A stretch of 64,000 nt of DNA from Crotophaga sulcirostris (Eukaryota > Chordata > Aves > Cuculiformes > Crotophagidae), in NCBI GenBank assembly GCA_013397455.1, contig VYZB01000078.1, positions 136,723-200,722 of the forward strand. The letters are read 5' to 3'. Below, in pieces: positions 23,434-37,300 of this stretch. The translations under genes were made by a program, and so were the position numbers. Each line of letters opens with the position of its first letter. Position 1 is the stretch's first letter. The notes beneath the pieces are model-generated. The model saw only the letters and a list, made by a program, of their open reading frames with translations, was not told the origin of the DNA and searched no databases.

Positions 23434-26400
23434 TAAAGGTTTCCAAACATTTTAGGCAAACAGACCTTTAGAAGTCTTCAGTGATAAGGGATCACTCTGC
23501 CTGTCATCAAACTGTACTTGGATATTTTTTGCTCCAAAACATTGCAGAATACTGTATTTCCATAGACAATCTACTATGTCCTCATTATTCCACAAATTTC
23601 AATGTGGGAATCACTACTGTGGACACAAAGTTAGACCAAAAATCATAAAACTGCAGGAAACTACAAGAATCCCCCTGTGTCCTCCCAGAATTCTGGCAAA
23701 TAGAGATGCATCTCAGATGTAATTAGCCACTCTTCTCTCGTTTTGTTTAAACACAGCTTACTTTTTGCTTAATTTGTCTTTCCTTGAGGTTCTATTACCA
23801 GCTCTTCAGTCAAGCAGCCTTCTGGCACTGCACAACACTGAGAACAATGTGATGCTGACTGATGAACACGTCAGTAAGAGGGAAAGCTGGCAAACTTCTG
23901 CCGTCTATGTCAGAGATCCACAAGTCTGTTATATTTATGTCAAACAACAATTTGTGTTTGCTTGAACTTGATGTTTTTGCATCCATGCTTAACACTTCTA
24001 GGAGCTGGATTCCCTGCTGAAAGCCGTGAAAGGTACCTGCTTAGCACAGCCAGGACACTGCCATTTTACTCTTTCTTCTAAGTCCTCCTGCGGAGATTAA
24101 AGGAAGGGATCCTGTACTCCATTTTTGCAAATTTTAAGTACCTTATTGGAGGTTTTTCTGGGAGTGCTTAGTGGGGGGTCAGTCAGTATAACTGTCCAAA
24201 AAAAAAAAATAGAAAAAAATTTAGAACAAATAAAATATTTGGTTCCATGATAAATTAGAACATCATCTCACTAAGCCGTAATTTATATGTTTCCACCTAC
24301 CTAGTCTTATTCAGGACTATAAACATTTTTAACAATACACACTCCTTCAAAAATAAACAAATTGAAATATTTTATATTTTTGTAATCTGCAAAAGTACTG
24401 AAAAAACCTGCCTAGCACAAGCACAATTTTTAGCATCAATTATGAAGAAAGGGTATCCTGTTAAAGATTCAAGCAGAATGGTAAACTCAGTGTAAATCAC
24501 CAAGAAGATACATAATGAGTGTAGGGAGGATCAAACTTTATATTACCGGTACTGCAAAGGTAACGAATGCTCAGAAATAGTATTTCAAAGAGACTTCTCA
24601 GGGTTTTTTTGATGCATCATAGAGAAACAAAACAAGATTGGGCCATTTTTTTTAATATGTATTTCTAAATCACCTTCAAGTAAGAATTTCCATAGTTTGG
24701 AAATAGCCCAACTCTTCCAAATTAATTTTAATCCAGAGGTGTGAAAATTTGTGGTCCAGGTTCTACCTCAGTGTGACATGCTTGCAACTTGTATATTTTT
24801 TCTCTGTACTGCATGATGAAATGGAGGGCAGGTAGAATTTCTGCTCTTGAAAAGATGGAGGAATATAAAAAACAAATATTTTTTAAATCCAGATTTATTT
24901 CAAATAATTCATATAAGTGGAAATCCTGGTAATATCATTAATACTCAGAAGCATAGTACTATTGTTTCTGCAGAGAAAAAACATTATTTTAAGGGTTTCT
25001 CTGCCAACTGGTGGTCACATATAACAGAAGTAGTCCTTTAGCTGAGTCTCCTGTCCTGCCTGAGCGACCCCTCTGTGTCTCTGACCCACTTACTTTCCCA
25101 TTCAAGGCTTGAAATTTAAAAAAGCTGCAAAGAATTTCTGTGTGCTAGACACATCCAACAAAATGCTTTGTCATTCCCTGCAGGCTCCTCTTTGCGTCCC
25201 TGCGGGAAAACTGGAAAAATCATCTTGCATCCATTGTCACATTGATGTTAACCAAAGGATAACCTGTGGCGCAGTTGGGAACCATCAGGTAGCTCAGTGC
25301 CCATTCCCTGTTACGGCTCCTCTTCTTGGCAACATCAATGCAGCTCTGCTAATCATTAAAAATATATCATCCTTCTTTCACTAAACAGAGATTTTGGTGC
25401 CAAAATACACTCTTACGTATCCTAGACTTCCAGTAACTCTGTTGGCATAGAGAAATTTTACTGTAGAAAATGAGAGCAGAGCCTGGTCCCCAGCTAAAAT
25501 TTCATACGGGGTAGACGACAGCTGTGGGGTTTGGAGCATCGGGTTACTCAGAGGCTGAGTTGAAAGCTGAGACAAAGTACTGATTGCAATTTTTAAATTT
25601 CAGGTTTTCATAATAAACATAGACACCTGCAACACAACACACAGTCTACACATAGTGCTAATAACCTCTCAGCAAGTGACATGACTAAGATTTTAGACAT
25701 GTTTTAAGAGGAAAGATGGAATAATAATCATGATCTTATACAGGAAACAGAGCATAAAATGGGATGGATTCATTACTCCCCAAAAGAGGCATCATTCATC
25801 TTTTTCCGCTCCTTTTTTTAGAAAAAAAAATAAAATTGGAAGCAAACTGAGTAGCAAAACCCCTTAGATCGAACAACAATGTTTCTACCCCAAAGGTAAA
25901 AAAAAATTCTCTTTGTGTGCATTGTTCCTCAAGCTGCTGAAGAGAATTTGTGATATTTGTGAGAAACTAATAACACTGAGTTCATGGCAGGCTTTGTATC
26001 TGGTTGCCTGATACGAGGCAATGACTATGAACATTCGATATTTTTCCTTTATTTCTTTAAATATTTACTTAAGCATGCTAATGGCAAATACTAGGCCAGC
26101 ATTTGCAAAGAAATATTTAGGAGAGCAAAATCACCACTGCTAATAAAAAAATAAATACTGTAATATAAGCAATGGAAACACTTGCGGCTTACTTTTTTCA
26201 AAACACTGTTTAATGAGTAACTATTGAAAATGGAAGGAGAAAGAAAAGTTCGTCTTTCATGGGAAGAGGGTGTTGCAAGATATAGTTCCTGGTTATTGAT
26301 GAAGTTGTCTTGTTTTGCGGTTTATATTGCTTATGATTCACTGAAAGTAAATAAATTTTGCTTTTTAGAGAGTCGAGTTAGATTAAGTCCAGATCACCTG

Positions 26401-28058
26401 GATTTTTGGCAAGTTAAAATCCACAACAGATGTAGATTTAACTCTTATAATCCAGTCCTGCCTAAGTTCAAACATAGATTAGCATATCCTAGGCTTTCTA
26501 GTAACATCTATTGACATATTGTGGACTTGATGGATATCTCTAATTTTAAGATACAGTAATGCCACACTGGTGTCATATTCCCAAACTGTTTTTCCACATC
26601 AGTGATGTGTATCTTATAAATTATTTTTTGGGTCTGAGCAGTATCATGTGGTTGCAAAATCTGGGTAGTTTATCATGTCACTTAGTAACAGTACAGTGAA
26701 GATCTCAGGTAAATACACCTGTCCTGACCTGCTTGGGCCTGCTTGTTTATTTTCCATTTCTTTTTAGCAATTATCCTTTTAGTTTGTATCCATTTTTATG
26801 GAAATCCCTTTATGGACGGTTAGCTATTGTAATGGGTTTTGTGTTTACAAAATGTGAGCAGTCTGTCTCACAAATGTTTTAAACCTATTATTATGGGTGC
26901 TCATCAGCCTGCTGAGAATGCTGCTGGAGGAACAAGTGAGGATCTGAGCTATCTGTTTTATCCTCCCTGTCCAACCAACTACTATACAGCAGTCAAATAT
27001 GGGGGTAGGAGACAGGCAGAAGTATAGGACAAAGAAGCTCATCTTAAGCACAGATGATGGATAGTAACACAGTTCCAAAGTGAAACTGAAGCCCAAAATA
27101 TAATGTTGTTCAGCCTTTATACTTAAAAATGACTGTAAAGACCTCGCAGACCTTTGCTTCCAAATGTTTTTAATATCTGATAATTGTGACAGATCAGCTT
27201 GTACCAGAGGTTTGGGGTTGGGTTTTTTTTTTGGTGGGGGGTGGAGGTGGAATTTGCTTTACAGAAGTATTTTTATGAGTCTGTATGTCGTTTCTGGCTG
27301 GGTGGGTTTCGCGGAGTCACGAGAGAAGGTAAATGCCTTTAGAAACAACCCCAATCCTCAGTCATTTTAGTAGCAGGGCATTAATAAAAGGTGACAAAGA
27401 AGCCCTTATGGGACCATTGCAACACATCACTGTAGCATTAGTCTAAGTTATAATTCCTTTTTACACTTCTTAAATTGAGCACTCAGTAAAAATGTTGTCA
27501 TATCATGATAGATGCACCTCCAACTGTATATCTGGTTTGACTTAAAGACTTAAAATGATGATACTCTGCCATATGCTGGATATAACTTGAGGTTTTCAGC
27601 AAAATATGTCTTAGATTAAGTGTACAGTATATGCCACAGCACCACTGAGTTGTTTCTCTGAAGAGAAACAGCAGCATTGCTTCTGCTCTCCAGTTGGGAG
27701 AACTTTCCCTTCAGGCTAAATGAGACAACAAATTAGGGGTGGGCCCTTCAGTGTGGTCTTTTACAAGTGGAAGGTACTTCATTGTCTAACTAGGGAGGTT
27801 TCCAAATAGGGAGGTATAACAACGTTAGACAAAAACCAGATGAAAATACTGAATTTGATTGCACTGATGCAGGTGCAGACTGTTCCACTGCTGCTGCTCT
27901 GTTCTGGGCACATCCTGAAATGTGCGTATCGAAGAAGAGGAAAGGCTAACTTTACTTACATGTGTGCATATGAACATATACAGCACATCAAATAGCTATG
28001 AAAATAATATTTCTGTAATAATTATGCTATTAATAAGTACTAAAAGGGATTTGCAATT

Positions 28059-28074
28059 TATATATATATATATA
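28059..28074. repeat. (TA)n microsatellite
   Basis: Eight uninterrupted TA dinucleotides lie in AT-rich DNA. Confidence 0.85.
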
Positions 28075-31000
28075 AAATATTTTTTCAAATATTTGTAAAC
28101 CCCAATAAATTATAATAATTTCTTAGTGACCTATTGTACAAAAGCATGGTTAAGTTATTTTGGAAAAGCGTATGAATTCCTGCATTGATTGTAATGGCTT
28201 CAAAGGAGAGATTATTTGCATGTTTGATGTTATTTTCTGAATTTTTGAAAACTAACTAGCAACATCTATTGCTCCAAATAGCACAATGTATATTTTCTAA
28301 ACACTTCTGGAACTCATCTTTCCAATTTTTTCTATTGCTTATTTCTACCATAGTGCCAAGGGACAATTACCTAAAAAACTGCTGTTTTAATTAATTCAAA
28401 TATAAATTCTAACATTCTTAGCTGTCTGAACTAGCTCTCTCTGGTAATTTCAAGTGACTACAGTGAAACCCACTGGCAAGAGCAGGACAGATCAAGTGCA
28501 AGTTTTCTATCTCTGGCATCCAAAAGAGATTCGTCTCATGACTTGAGTTTGTTTTAATGAGAAGTTTCTGGATCCTTCCCTTCCTCCTTTCTACAGGCAA
28601 ACATGAACATTGCTGTAATCTGGAGCTGTACCGTTAAACCAACATCATGATGCTGTTGTAATCAAGGATTCTTTAATTGAGCAGGGCAGTGATGGATCTA
28701 GAAAACCATAAGCTAGACACATTACTGCACCTAATCCAGTGCCAGGCAACATCAGAGGCCACTGAGAGGGACTAAAACAGACTCCTGGCACCCTGAGCAG
28801 TACAGCTTTACCCTCAGAATAGTGGTGACAGCACAGACATACAAAACGTAGCTGTGTCAATTAAAAAGAGAGTGTGTGTTATTTGTGGTGTTGGCAGAGA
28901 AGGTTGAGTGAGGCTATTCTTTCATGCATAGAGGTTACTGTAAAAAGGAGTACCTCCAAAATGCCTCTACATTTCACTTTGTCAACATGCAAAGGCAACA
29001 GACTGCTACAGTTGTAAATTTTTTTTTGCAAAGTCATTAGGTCCACAAAAGATAAGGAAAAAGCATTTTAAGAGAGTGCATCACACTTCTGCTGAATTTG
29101 TCAATTTAAAATCTACTTAGTAACCAGAACAAAAAGGTTTCAAGCCTTTTTGTGGCTATTAGAGGACTCACGACACATTAGCCGTGAAATACCATCCGCA
29201 GTTCTGTTTCTAAGAGCATTGTGTTTCTTCAGGTTATCAGAGGATAGCAAGCATCTCAACATGTCATGCTACAAAAAGTGAAACAAGATGCCCCCATCAC
29301 GCTGCACAAAAAGCACAAAGAAACCAGGTTTTGTTGGGTTTTATTGAAGTGAAGGGAAAAATGGTAGGTTCCAAAGATGACTCAGAGCAACTCATATCCT
29401 TGTATGACCTTTTACTTCTTTTTTCTTTGCCCTGCAACTCATATCTGTTTCTCCACCACAATGAACAGAAACAGGTAGTCTGTTTCAGGCAGCGTAAATA
29501 TCCAGTACAGGGAAGATTGGAATGAATTTTCACCATTTAAAGCTAAAATATGTAAAAAAAAGAAGGCAAAAGATCAGCTGTTAATCCCAATTGATGGGAA
29601 GGCATTCCTTTATGAAAATAGACACCAAGTGCCTGAGACAACTTCATTAGACATCATCACCCTAACATCACTATTACTAAGACATTATAATGCACCTCAT
29701 TTACTGCGCATCACAGCTGTGATCTCTACTTTATAGGCAAATCACAGACAACATCCCTGTCTTGGAAAGGTTAACAATCCTGAGGAGGGTGTGGAAGGTC
29801 CTGCCAACAATGATTTCCAGATGAAGCGATTACAGAGTCGTGTATCAGGTTCTCTGTATAGATCCTAGAAGATACTTGGATGGGAAATGATAATAAATAA
29901 AAAAATCATTTGTTTATTTTGTTAGAACCTCACAATCTTTGAAACCTTCCTTTCTCTTCCTCCTTCCTGTTTTTTTTTTTTTTTAAAAAAAGATTCTGCA
30001 GCTGATGAGGAGAGCAAAGAATTGTTTATTGGTTTGGTTGATGAACTGCATGTTTGCAAGGAGGCTTGTAAGAAGCTCTGAAGGGATATAAGAGCAGATG
30101 CAAGACGCAGATTGACGGGGGGAAGCTGACCAGGAGAGAGACAGGAGGGGGAACAGTGGGGTGGGTGGAGTGGAGAGAACAACTGGCGCGGGGAGGTGAA
30201 ACACAACAAGGAGAAAAGCAGGCAGAAGTGATGCATTGCAGGCCACCGAGGAGCTGTGAAGCTAGAATTTGATGTGAAAAGCTAAAGAAAGGTACTGACA
30301 GGGGATGAAAAGGGCCGATCAGAGACAGAGCATGTGGTTCCAAGTGATTCACATGGAAAGGCTGGAGGGTGATGGAGCAAGAGGCCTGGCAACTGTAGAT
30401 TGCCAAAGTTAAGGCATGGAGTAATAAGGCTTTGGGATTGGGGGAATAAAAATAACATTGAGTATGGAAAAGGGTCAGCAGGTCCCAGAGGGCAGAGGAC
30501 AGGAAGGCCAGCACAGCCACGCATAGCTACACAAGAGGGGAGAAGTCCAGCCTCCTGTGCACCCAGTTCTCATCCTGATGCCAGTAAGCACCTGGCCAAA
30601 GTCAAAACAAGAAGGAGGTGTAGGGCCAGAAACAGGTCACAAAATGAAAGGGAAAAAAGCTGAAAGAGATCAGTGTGGCCCTCAAGACTGTTAGCAGTGT
30701 GATCTGAAATGAAGGTTGCGGTCAGCAAGGAGATAAGGACTACCTGCCACCTGAAGAAATCCACAGCCCTAGGTGGGAACACAGGATGCTCAAGGGCTGA
30801 AGGTAATCAAATGTAGATGTGGATTCACAGGAGAGAAGGAACCTAATAAAAGATCCTCTAAGCAGGGGAAAGGCATAACTGAGAGCTAGATACTTCTCAC
30901 CACTCACAATTTGTTTTGAGGCAGAGACCCTAAATATGATCGGTGCTTTAGGGGCAGGCAGATGAAAGAGAAGAGAGAACTGGTCTCTTTTTTAGGCTGT

Positions 31001-31871
31001 ACTCACAGCTCATCATCCAGAGACTTCCAGTAATAAGGATGGAGGAGAGTCCAGATAACTTCCTGTGTTGCTCTTTGAAACAGATTGATGGAAGGTATCA
31101 GCAGAGACAAAACGTGTCACTGTGGATGAAGGTGGAAACATTCTCATCTAGGCAACCACAAGGATACACCTGCAAGTGTTTGAGATGATAGCCACACTAA
31201 ATGGAATCTGCATTTGATTTTAAGTTACCTGCTGTTGGACAAAGACATACAATAAAAACTAAAACTTCTGAAAGATGTTCTACCATAGTCCATCTAAACC
31301 AACACCACCAGAGAATATCAAAGCTGATGATAACCAGAATAGAAATTCACCCACAGCTTATTGACATAATCTTTTGAATGTTTTCAATATATACACTGAA
31401 CCAACATGTAGAATTAACAATGGAAATAAACCACTATGATGGTGAGCAGCTCCTTCACTTCTGCATGCCTAAGGCATTATGATAATGACTTCCTTTGTAA
31501 ACTACTGTGAGGTTATTTCCTACATAAGAAAGCAAATATGTAAGTGCCATGTATTATTGTAATTCTGATGAGGAGTGGAGCACTGCCTCACTACCTTTTG
31601 TTTCCTGGAGAGGAGAATCATTACTCAAGAGGACGATTCTTTTTTTTTTTTTGTTAAGAACTTGCAAAGGTTTAGTTAGTCATTTTAAATTATCACTTGT
31701 CTCTAAGGAAGGTGAATGTGAATACCTTACAACAATTAAGGTACAGTCAGACACAAATCAAATTTATGAACTGGCCCCTTTTACAGTCCATAAGCTTCTG
31801 CTTTGCTCCCCCTTTCATGTAAAGGGTCAAGCATAGTATAATTCATATCCTGTGCCATAAATCTCACTAGG

Positions 31872-31887
31872 CCACAAGAGGGAGCAG
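31872..31887 (+). promoter_or_regulatory. Possible CTCF-like site
   Basis: CCACAAGAGGGAGCAG resembles the CTCF core CCASYAGRKGGCRS with about two mismatches. CTCF sites bound chromatin loops in vertebrates. A single motif match by eye is weak evidence. Confidence 0.2.
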
Positions 31888-32449
31888 CTTTCAGAGGTGC
31901 AGGCAGACAGGGAAAGAGAAAAAAACCTCCAATTAACAAAAGCAACCACACAAGAGATCTTCAGTCTTAGAAAAGAACAAAGAAAGAGAGGCACTCTCCC
32001 ATCCAGCTGGGTGGTATTTCATATTTTGTAGCACATAACCAGTAGGCTCAGACTTCACGCTGAAGTGAAGAGCAGGTAGATATTCACACTTTGCAAATGA
32101 CTCAATATACCAGATATTCATGTGTACATTTCCAAACCTCTTCCTGAGCTAATATCAGCACTTTCTCCTGGTGGAAGACAGAAGTTGCAGCCTTAACATC
32201 TCAAGCCAGGTAAGTGTATGATCACTTTTCTGAAAAAGAAGTACACCTTCAGAGAACAACTGCAGGTCAAGACAGTGCTATAAAAAGTAATCGACAGATG
32301 AAGATGCAGACCATGTTTCCAAGCCTCCTGCTTTATTTCAGCACCTTCTACAACACTTATAACTCAAAACTGGTTTTCATCCTTTTAAAAAAAAAAACAA
32401 CCACAAAAAAGATACAACCATCCGCCTCCCTCCCACCCCCACCCCTGGG

Positions 32450-32475
32450 CTGTAGTGAGTCTACGCTCACTACAG
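32450..32475. repeat. Perfect 10-bp inverted repeat
   Basis: CTGTAGTGAG and its exact reverse complement CTCACTACAG are separated by TCTACG. The stem does not extend further. About one such hairpin is expected by chance in a window this long, so no function is claimed. Confidence 0.8.
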
Positions 32476-33649
32476 GGTGAAGGAGTCTATTCACTTAAGC
32501 AAATTCCTTTGAGTTGAAGCCCGTTGCAATGGATGTTACTTCTTGCAGGAGCCATTAGCACAGAAAGCTGGATTTTCTGCATCAGGTGAATTTGCATGCC
32601 CAGACAGACCACTGCCCCCCTCACTCTGCTGCACAATCACATGCTGAAGCAACATTTCTGGGTCAGACCCGTAAAGGCACTGTGTTGTGCAATATTTTGA
32701 GGGCCACACATATGTCTGGTAGAAGCAGATGATTGTCTCCCCTTTGCTGGCATAGACACTTCTTATAGGATGGAATTACAACACTTTTTTTCTTAATCAC
32801 TGATATAGTTCATAATGTGGTGTCAGGTGGACCTTCCCCTATTTCTGGACTGCAGCTTTCTCTAGAATATGTTAGAATATCATTAGAATTAATTTGTTTT
32901 CCTTGAATATTCACAGAACACACTGGGGACTCTGGAGGACATTTGCCTCTGAAAATGTTACATCTGTGACCACGTATCAGACCTGTGTTTGTGCCTGCAG
33001 CATGCCTGTAAAGCCTGAGTTTGCAGTAGAGCACTGTCTCCTAACTGCCCACACGCACCCGCATGTCAGCGTGCAGAGGGGCCCTGTGTTTGCCTGTGTT
33101 CCCTGACTCCTTTGAAAAAAGGCACCCAAGTGGTAGAACTAACTGGTGTAGACTGACATCCCACACCTGCATGCAAGGCAGATCTTATTGCCACACCTGA
33201 AAGAAATGCAAAAGCCTGGGCAGTAAAAATGCAGCCAAAGTGCACTGATTCAGGTGAAGAATTCAAGTTCACATCAGGTATTAAACCTAATGCAAGTGCC
33301 TAAAGACTCAGTTATAATTTCCTGGAGCCACCCCTGTAGTCTGTTTTTGGAATCAGGGGAACAAGGAGAGAGACGACAAAGACGTAAAGCTAAGGCTTGT
33401 GGTCCCTTTGGGATCCTCATTCCCAAAGCAACAGTTCTTACTTCCTCCATGCACTATAGGAAGGGTTTGGTGTCTAAGAGAGACCAGCTTTCAAATTCTC
33501 TTCTGGCTTGATTCAGAGCAAGAACCTGGATTCAGGTCTCCCATTCACCAGGCTATCCCCAAATGAGCTTTTCTTCTCTTTAAGCTATATAAACCCCTTT
33601 GTATAAATAATTAAATGTTCATTGGGCCAGACAGGGGAATAGGAAATGT

Positions 33650-33870
33650 AAGGGAGTGATTCTCCAGCCTGCTGGTTAGCATGCTCATCTGGGATGTGGG
33701 CAAGCCCAGTCCAAAGCACTGCTGCAATGACTAATAAATTATTCATACAAAAAAGAACAGCTTCTATGGGAGAGAGGGAGTGCAATTATCTGACAGATTG
33801 GCAGTGGATCTACTCTCCTGGGATGTGGGAGAGCTGAGTTCAATCCCCACTCTATATTAGGGTGAGGGAA
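33650..33870 (+). mobile_element. Tandem pair of tRNA-SINE-like units, about 129 bp apart
   Basis: Two copies of 'CTSNTCTGGGATGTGGG'-type sequence lie in the same orientation: 'gctcatctgggatgtggg' from 33683 and 'actctcctgggatgtggg' from 33812. Copy 1 is preceded by 'gctggttagcat'. Copy 2 is followed by 'gagctgagttcaatcccc', a good polymerase III B-box (GGTTCRANYCC-like). Each unit also has a related 'gggagtg' lead. This fits a tRNA-derived SINE head of an amniote type ('GGTTAGnGCnCTCAYCTGGGATGTGGGAG'). The B-box is ruined in copy 1 ('cccagtcc'). It is either a dimeric SINE or a tandemly duplicated insertion. Neither unit can fold as a normal tRNA. Confidence 0.55.
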
Positions 33871-34324
33871 CATTTGAGAATGGTCTGTTACTTTGCAAGT
33901 TAGTGCTAACAATTTGGCTGTTGGGTGGAGTGCATGCATGCAGGTAATTCTGGTAAAGTTTGAATTCTTCATCCCTTGGTACAACTGCTCTCCTACCATG
34001 AACACTCACGTATCAAGGATAAGACCTCTTTGTTGTACAAAAATAGGTTGTACATCAAGCAAATAGTCTAGTTTTCCTTTATAGTAGTGGGGAAAAGAAA
34101 GATCAAAGATATTTTCTGTATGCAATTTATCTCACTAATAAGAATTCTGTAAGATAACTTCTCCTCTTGAAGGGGAGCCTAGATGTCCAGCTGGATGCAG
34201 ATGTATATCTGGAAGGTACCCAGAGTCAGCTGAGAGGAGCCGCATTCAGGTTTCCACGATGCATCTTGCATCATGTTACAGCCAGTCATGCAGCAACAGG
34301 AGTGTCCTGGTGCTCAGCACTAAA

Positions 34325-34345
34325 CAGCAGCAGCAGCAGCAGCAG
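34325..34345 (+). repeat. (CAG)7 trinucleotide repeat
   Basis: Seven perfect CAG units are visible. The surrounding plus-strand frame (34167-34421, 84 codons) reads them as a Ser run, but nothing supports it as a coding exon. Confidence 0.9.
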
Positions 34346-37300
34346 AGCCTCCTCTGGGGCCATGAGAGCCCCAGGCCTCGTTAAGTGGCGCATGCTCTCC
34401 TTGCAGTGCTCTCTCCATTAGCCATCTAAAATCGCTCCTTTCTCTTTGCTCCTTTACTTCAGCCTTTTTTGTTTTCAACTGTTCTTAAAATACACATTAC
34501 AATAGCTGCTGCCTTTTCTGGGGCTTACACCTAGAATTATAAAACATTGTCAGCCTGCAAAAAGATGGTATAACTGAGCAGTACATTATTTGGTTTTGGT
34601 TTTAGTCAGTTTATAAATTCCAAACACTAGGAGATTCTAATTTATACAACAGTGTTAATTAATGGATGGGCATAGTCCCTCCTTGGTGCTCATATTAAAA
34701 ACGCCAGTAGAACCAATGAATGATAGCATGCATATCCCACTGACATTAGCAGGGATCTGATTCATGCAAAATGCTTGTGGCAGCTCTCTCAGTGAGATGA
34801 GCTCAATGTCCTCCAGATGGGGAAGCCACAAGTTAGTAAAATTAATTTTTTTTCTAGGTTGTCTTCAAATTAAACAAGTAATAAAGTTGCATGACTCCGT
34901 AGTCTGACTCTGTAGCCTGCATCATGCCTTTAAATGTAGTACTAAAATGCCATTGTCATAGCAGATGGGGCAGAGGACCCTCCTCACAGTCAAGTTTCCT
35001 AGGGAAAACATTTTCCTAGTGAGAACATTTTGACAGGAAAGCCCCTGTACAGTAATGTCATCCAAATGTAGAGTTATTTCAGGGGAATGCTTGAGAAGTC
35101 TTACCAGGAGTAATGTGGGTGTAGGACCTGGTTTAGAAAACACACTGGGCTTTGAGTTGTTGCTTTGTCTGACCTCCAAGAGACAGTGCACAGGTAAGCA
35201 GAGGGGCTAATGTGAAGGAGTATAAAGGCTACTTTGACATGCAAAATGGTCCTAAGAAAGTGCTCAAATCTAAGAATATAATGCAGAAAACCCACTCTTC
35301 AGTGGCTACAAAGTTTGTTTGGGTAACTGAATACCAATACACAATCTCGCATTTCTGGCTATACAGGGACTGTACAGGCTGTATAATTCTGCAGCAGAGG
35401 TTGGAGCTCCTTTCTGACACTTCTCTGCACCAGAACATAAGTCATGGGCCTCTCTTTTCACAGGCTGCACATAAGTATCTCATTCTCTGCTCCAGTGAAC
35501 AAACTTGAAGGCTAACAAAAGACAGCAGGCAGTAGCTTTGGTGGCTGTGTTTTAAAGAGAAGGAGCGTGGCTCAGTTTGGCAGCTAAAGACTCTGATTCC
35601 CAAGCAATGGAAGTGCCATGCTCCAGCAAGGAACAGCAACTTAGACACAGCTTTACTCCACACTCGATGCTGGTGACCTCTCTGTAAGGACCTCCTCAGT
35701 GTGTGTGTCGTTGTGGCTCAGCTTCCTGTGATGCCTCAATCTTTTCAGACACTGAGCTTTCATTGCGGGTCTCTGATTCACCCTACTGGGACAACAGGCT
35801 TCGGTCTCAGAAACCATGAAAAAAACACCTTGTCTTTGGTGATTTCTCTTCATCCATGCCATGTGAAAGAGCACAGAGCAGATCCATGTCTCTCGCTCTG
35901 ATTCTTGTGCTTGGGATCCCACATGGCAATGCACTCTGCCTTAGTCACTAACACAGAAAGGGATGTTAGGACAACTTTCTTTCCTTCTTTTGTACCCTTT
36001 TTCCCCTCAGAAATGGTGGTAGAAAGGTGCATCACATACTTTTTTTTTGCTTTGCAACTGTATAATATGAGCTGCACAGCAAATGTGTTCAGGAAACATT
36101 TTGCAACTTTGCTTAACCTACAAATTGTTACACAATCCCAATAAATAGTTAACATGAAAACCAACTACATAAATGCAGGAATATCTGATTTATAGAACTA
36201 GTATACAGCTCTTTTCCTATATGAAGCTGAACACATTCAATTATCAGTGTAATTACAGGGTAATTCTCTTCCACATCATGCGATTTTATTTTAGATTTTT
36301 AACAATACACAAGTATGGTTTGTCTGGTTTTTAATAGCTACCATATTGCTCATCCATTCTGTTCGTTGTATAACTTTATTTAACATTCCCCATCTCCGCA
36401 TGGTTCTCAATTTGTTTTTTAAAGTTTCCCCTTGAAGGGAATTGCCACTGATTGGTGCTAGTTGTATCAGTTTCAACTCAAAGCTGATTTCCGAGTGCTG
36501 TTCTTCAAGTAGGTACAAATTGCTTCTAAATACATCCCTATATAAATGAAGTATCTCTTCTTATATTGAATGCACTAAGCTGAAATTGTGCATGGTATGA
36601 TGTTATCATAATGTTACATCGTTCACAACTTTTTACTCCATTCTCTGTTTCAAAAAGCGGTCAAGTGGCTCTCTGTGCTTCCCAGCTGTGGTCTGAAGGT
36701 ATTCTCTGTGGGACCTGCCTTTGGCTAGATTTGTCAGTGGGTATCAGCCCAAGACATCTGCCCTTTTTGTCCAGAGCATCTTGCTAGCTTACAAGGAAGA
36801 TTTCTCTTGCAAATTAATCCTGTTGTTACTCTTGAAACTTGCTACACTACAGTCTAGGCTACTTGCCTCGGACATGGCTGAAATTACACTCATACATAAT
36901 GTTTAATATTTCCTCTCTGGGGATTCACCTATCAGGTGTTAGCAAAGTCAGATCCACCAAAACGGTTGTTACTCTCAACATCCACTTAGAGGGGAATGGT
37001 TCTAGCATCACATGTATATTTTTGCACAGTGATTTCTTTTCCGGAGGCAAGATAAGAAATAAGTGACTGTGAAATGCTGTAACATCTACATTGCTTAACC
37101 TTTTGTGCACAAAACCTGCTTTGTTTTGTTTTGGTACTTGACCTTGTGTGAATCTGTTATTGCAACTGGTTTTGTCTTTGTTATTTCTGTCTGTTTGATG
37201 ATCAATACAAATGATCCAACTGAACCCAGTTCCAATGCCATGACAATACAAGCTTCTAACTGCATTGTTACTGATTCTTAGCAGTTTCCAGTATCTGAGA

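Larger units (their letters stand above)
22663..28058. other. AT-rich non-coding stretch
   Basis: No gene is recognised. Open frames are all under about 100 codons. The region has A/T runs (for example 24199-24210) and two tandem duplications listed separately. A small perfect hairpin, TGTTTCTC/GAGAAACA with a four-base loop, is at 27651-27670 and is probably chance. Confidence 0.5.
28075..33649. other. Non-coding stretch, partly purine-rich
   Basis: No gene is recognised. From about 29985 to 30780 the plus strand is strongly purine-rich after a T15-A7 tract (29970-29991). The long minus-strand frame there (164 codons at 30026-30520) follows from that skew and has a Ser/Pro/Leu-rich translation with no domain. 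Around 29680-29800, a segment with 'catccctgtcttggaaagg' vaguely recalls CR1/L3 3'-end text, but too weakly to call. A perfect 10-bp inverted repeat is at 32450-32475. Confidence 0.45.

Noticed and set aside
29680..29800. Possible CR1/L3 3'-end remnant
   Set aside because: Only loose resemblance in one phrase; no microsatellite terminus or clear core.
30026..30520. 164-codon minus frame in a purine-rich region
   Set aside because: Strand composition skew (purine-rich plus strand) removes stops on the minus strand; the translation is low-information Ser/Pro/Leu text.
32450..32475. Perfect 10-bp hairpin as a possible RNA structure or terminator
   Set aside because: The stem does not extend, there is no linked transcript, and one such hairpin is expected by chance in 64 kb.
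33812..33850. Functional tRNA gene
   Set aside because: A B-box is present but no acceptor stem or full cloverleaf can be drawn; a SINE relic explains it better.
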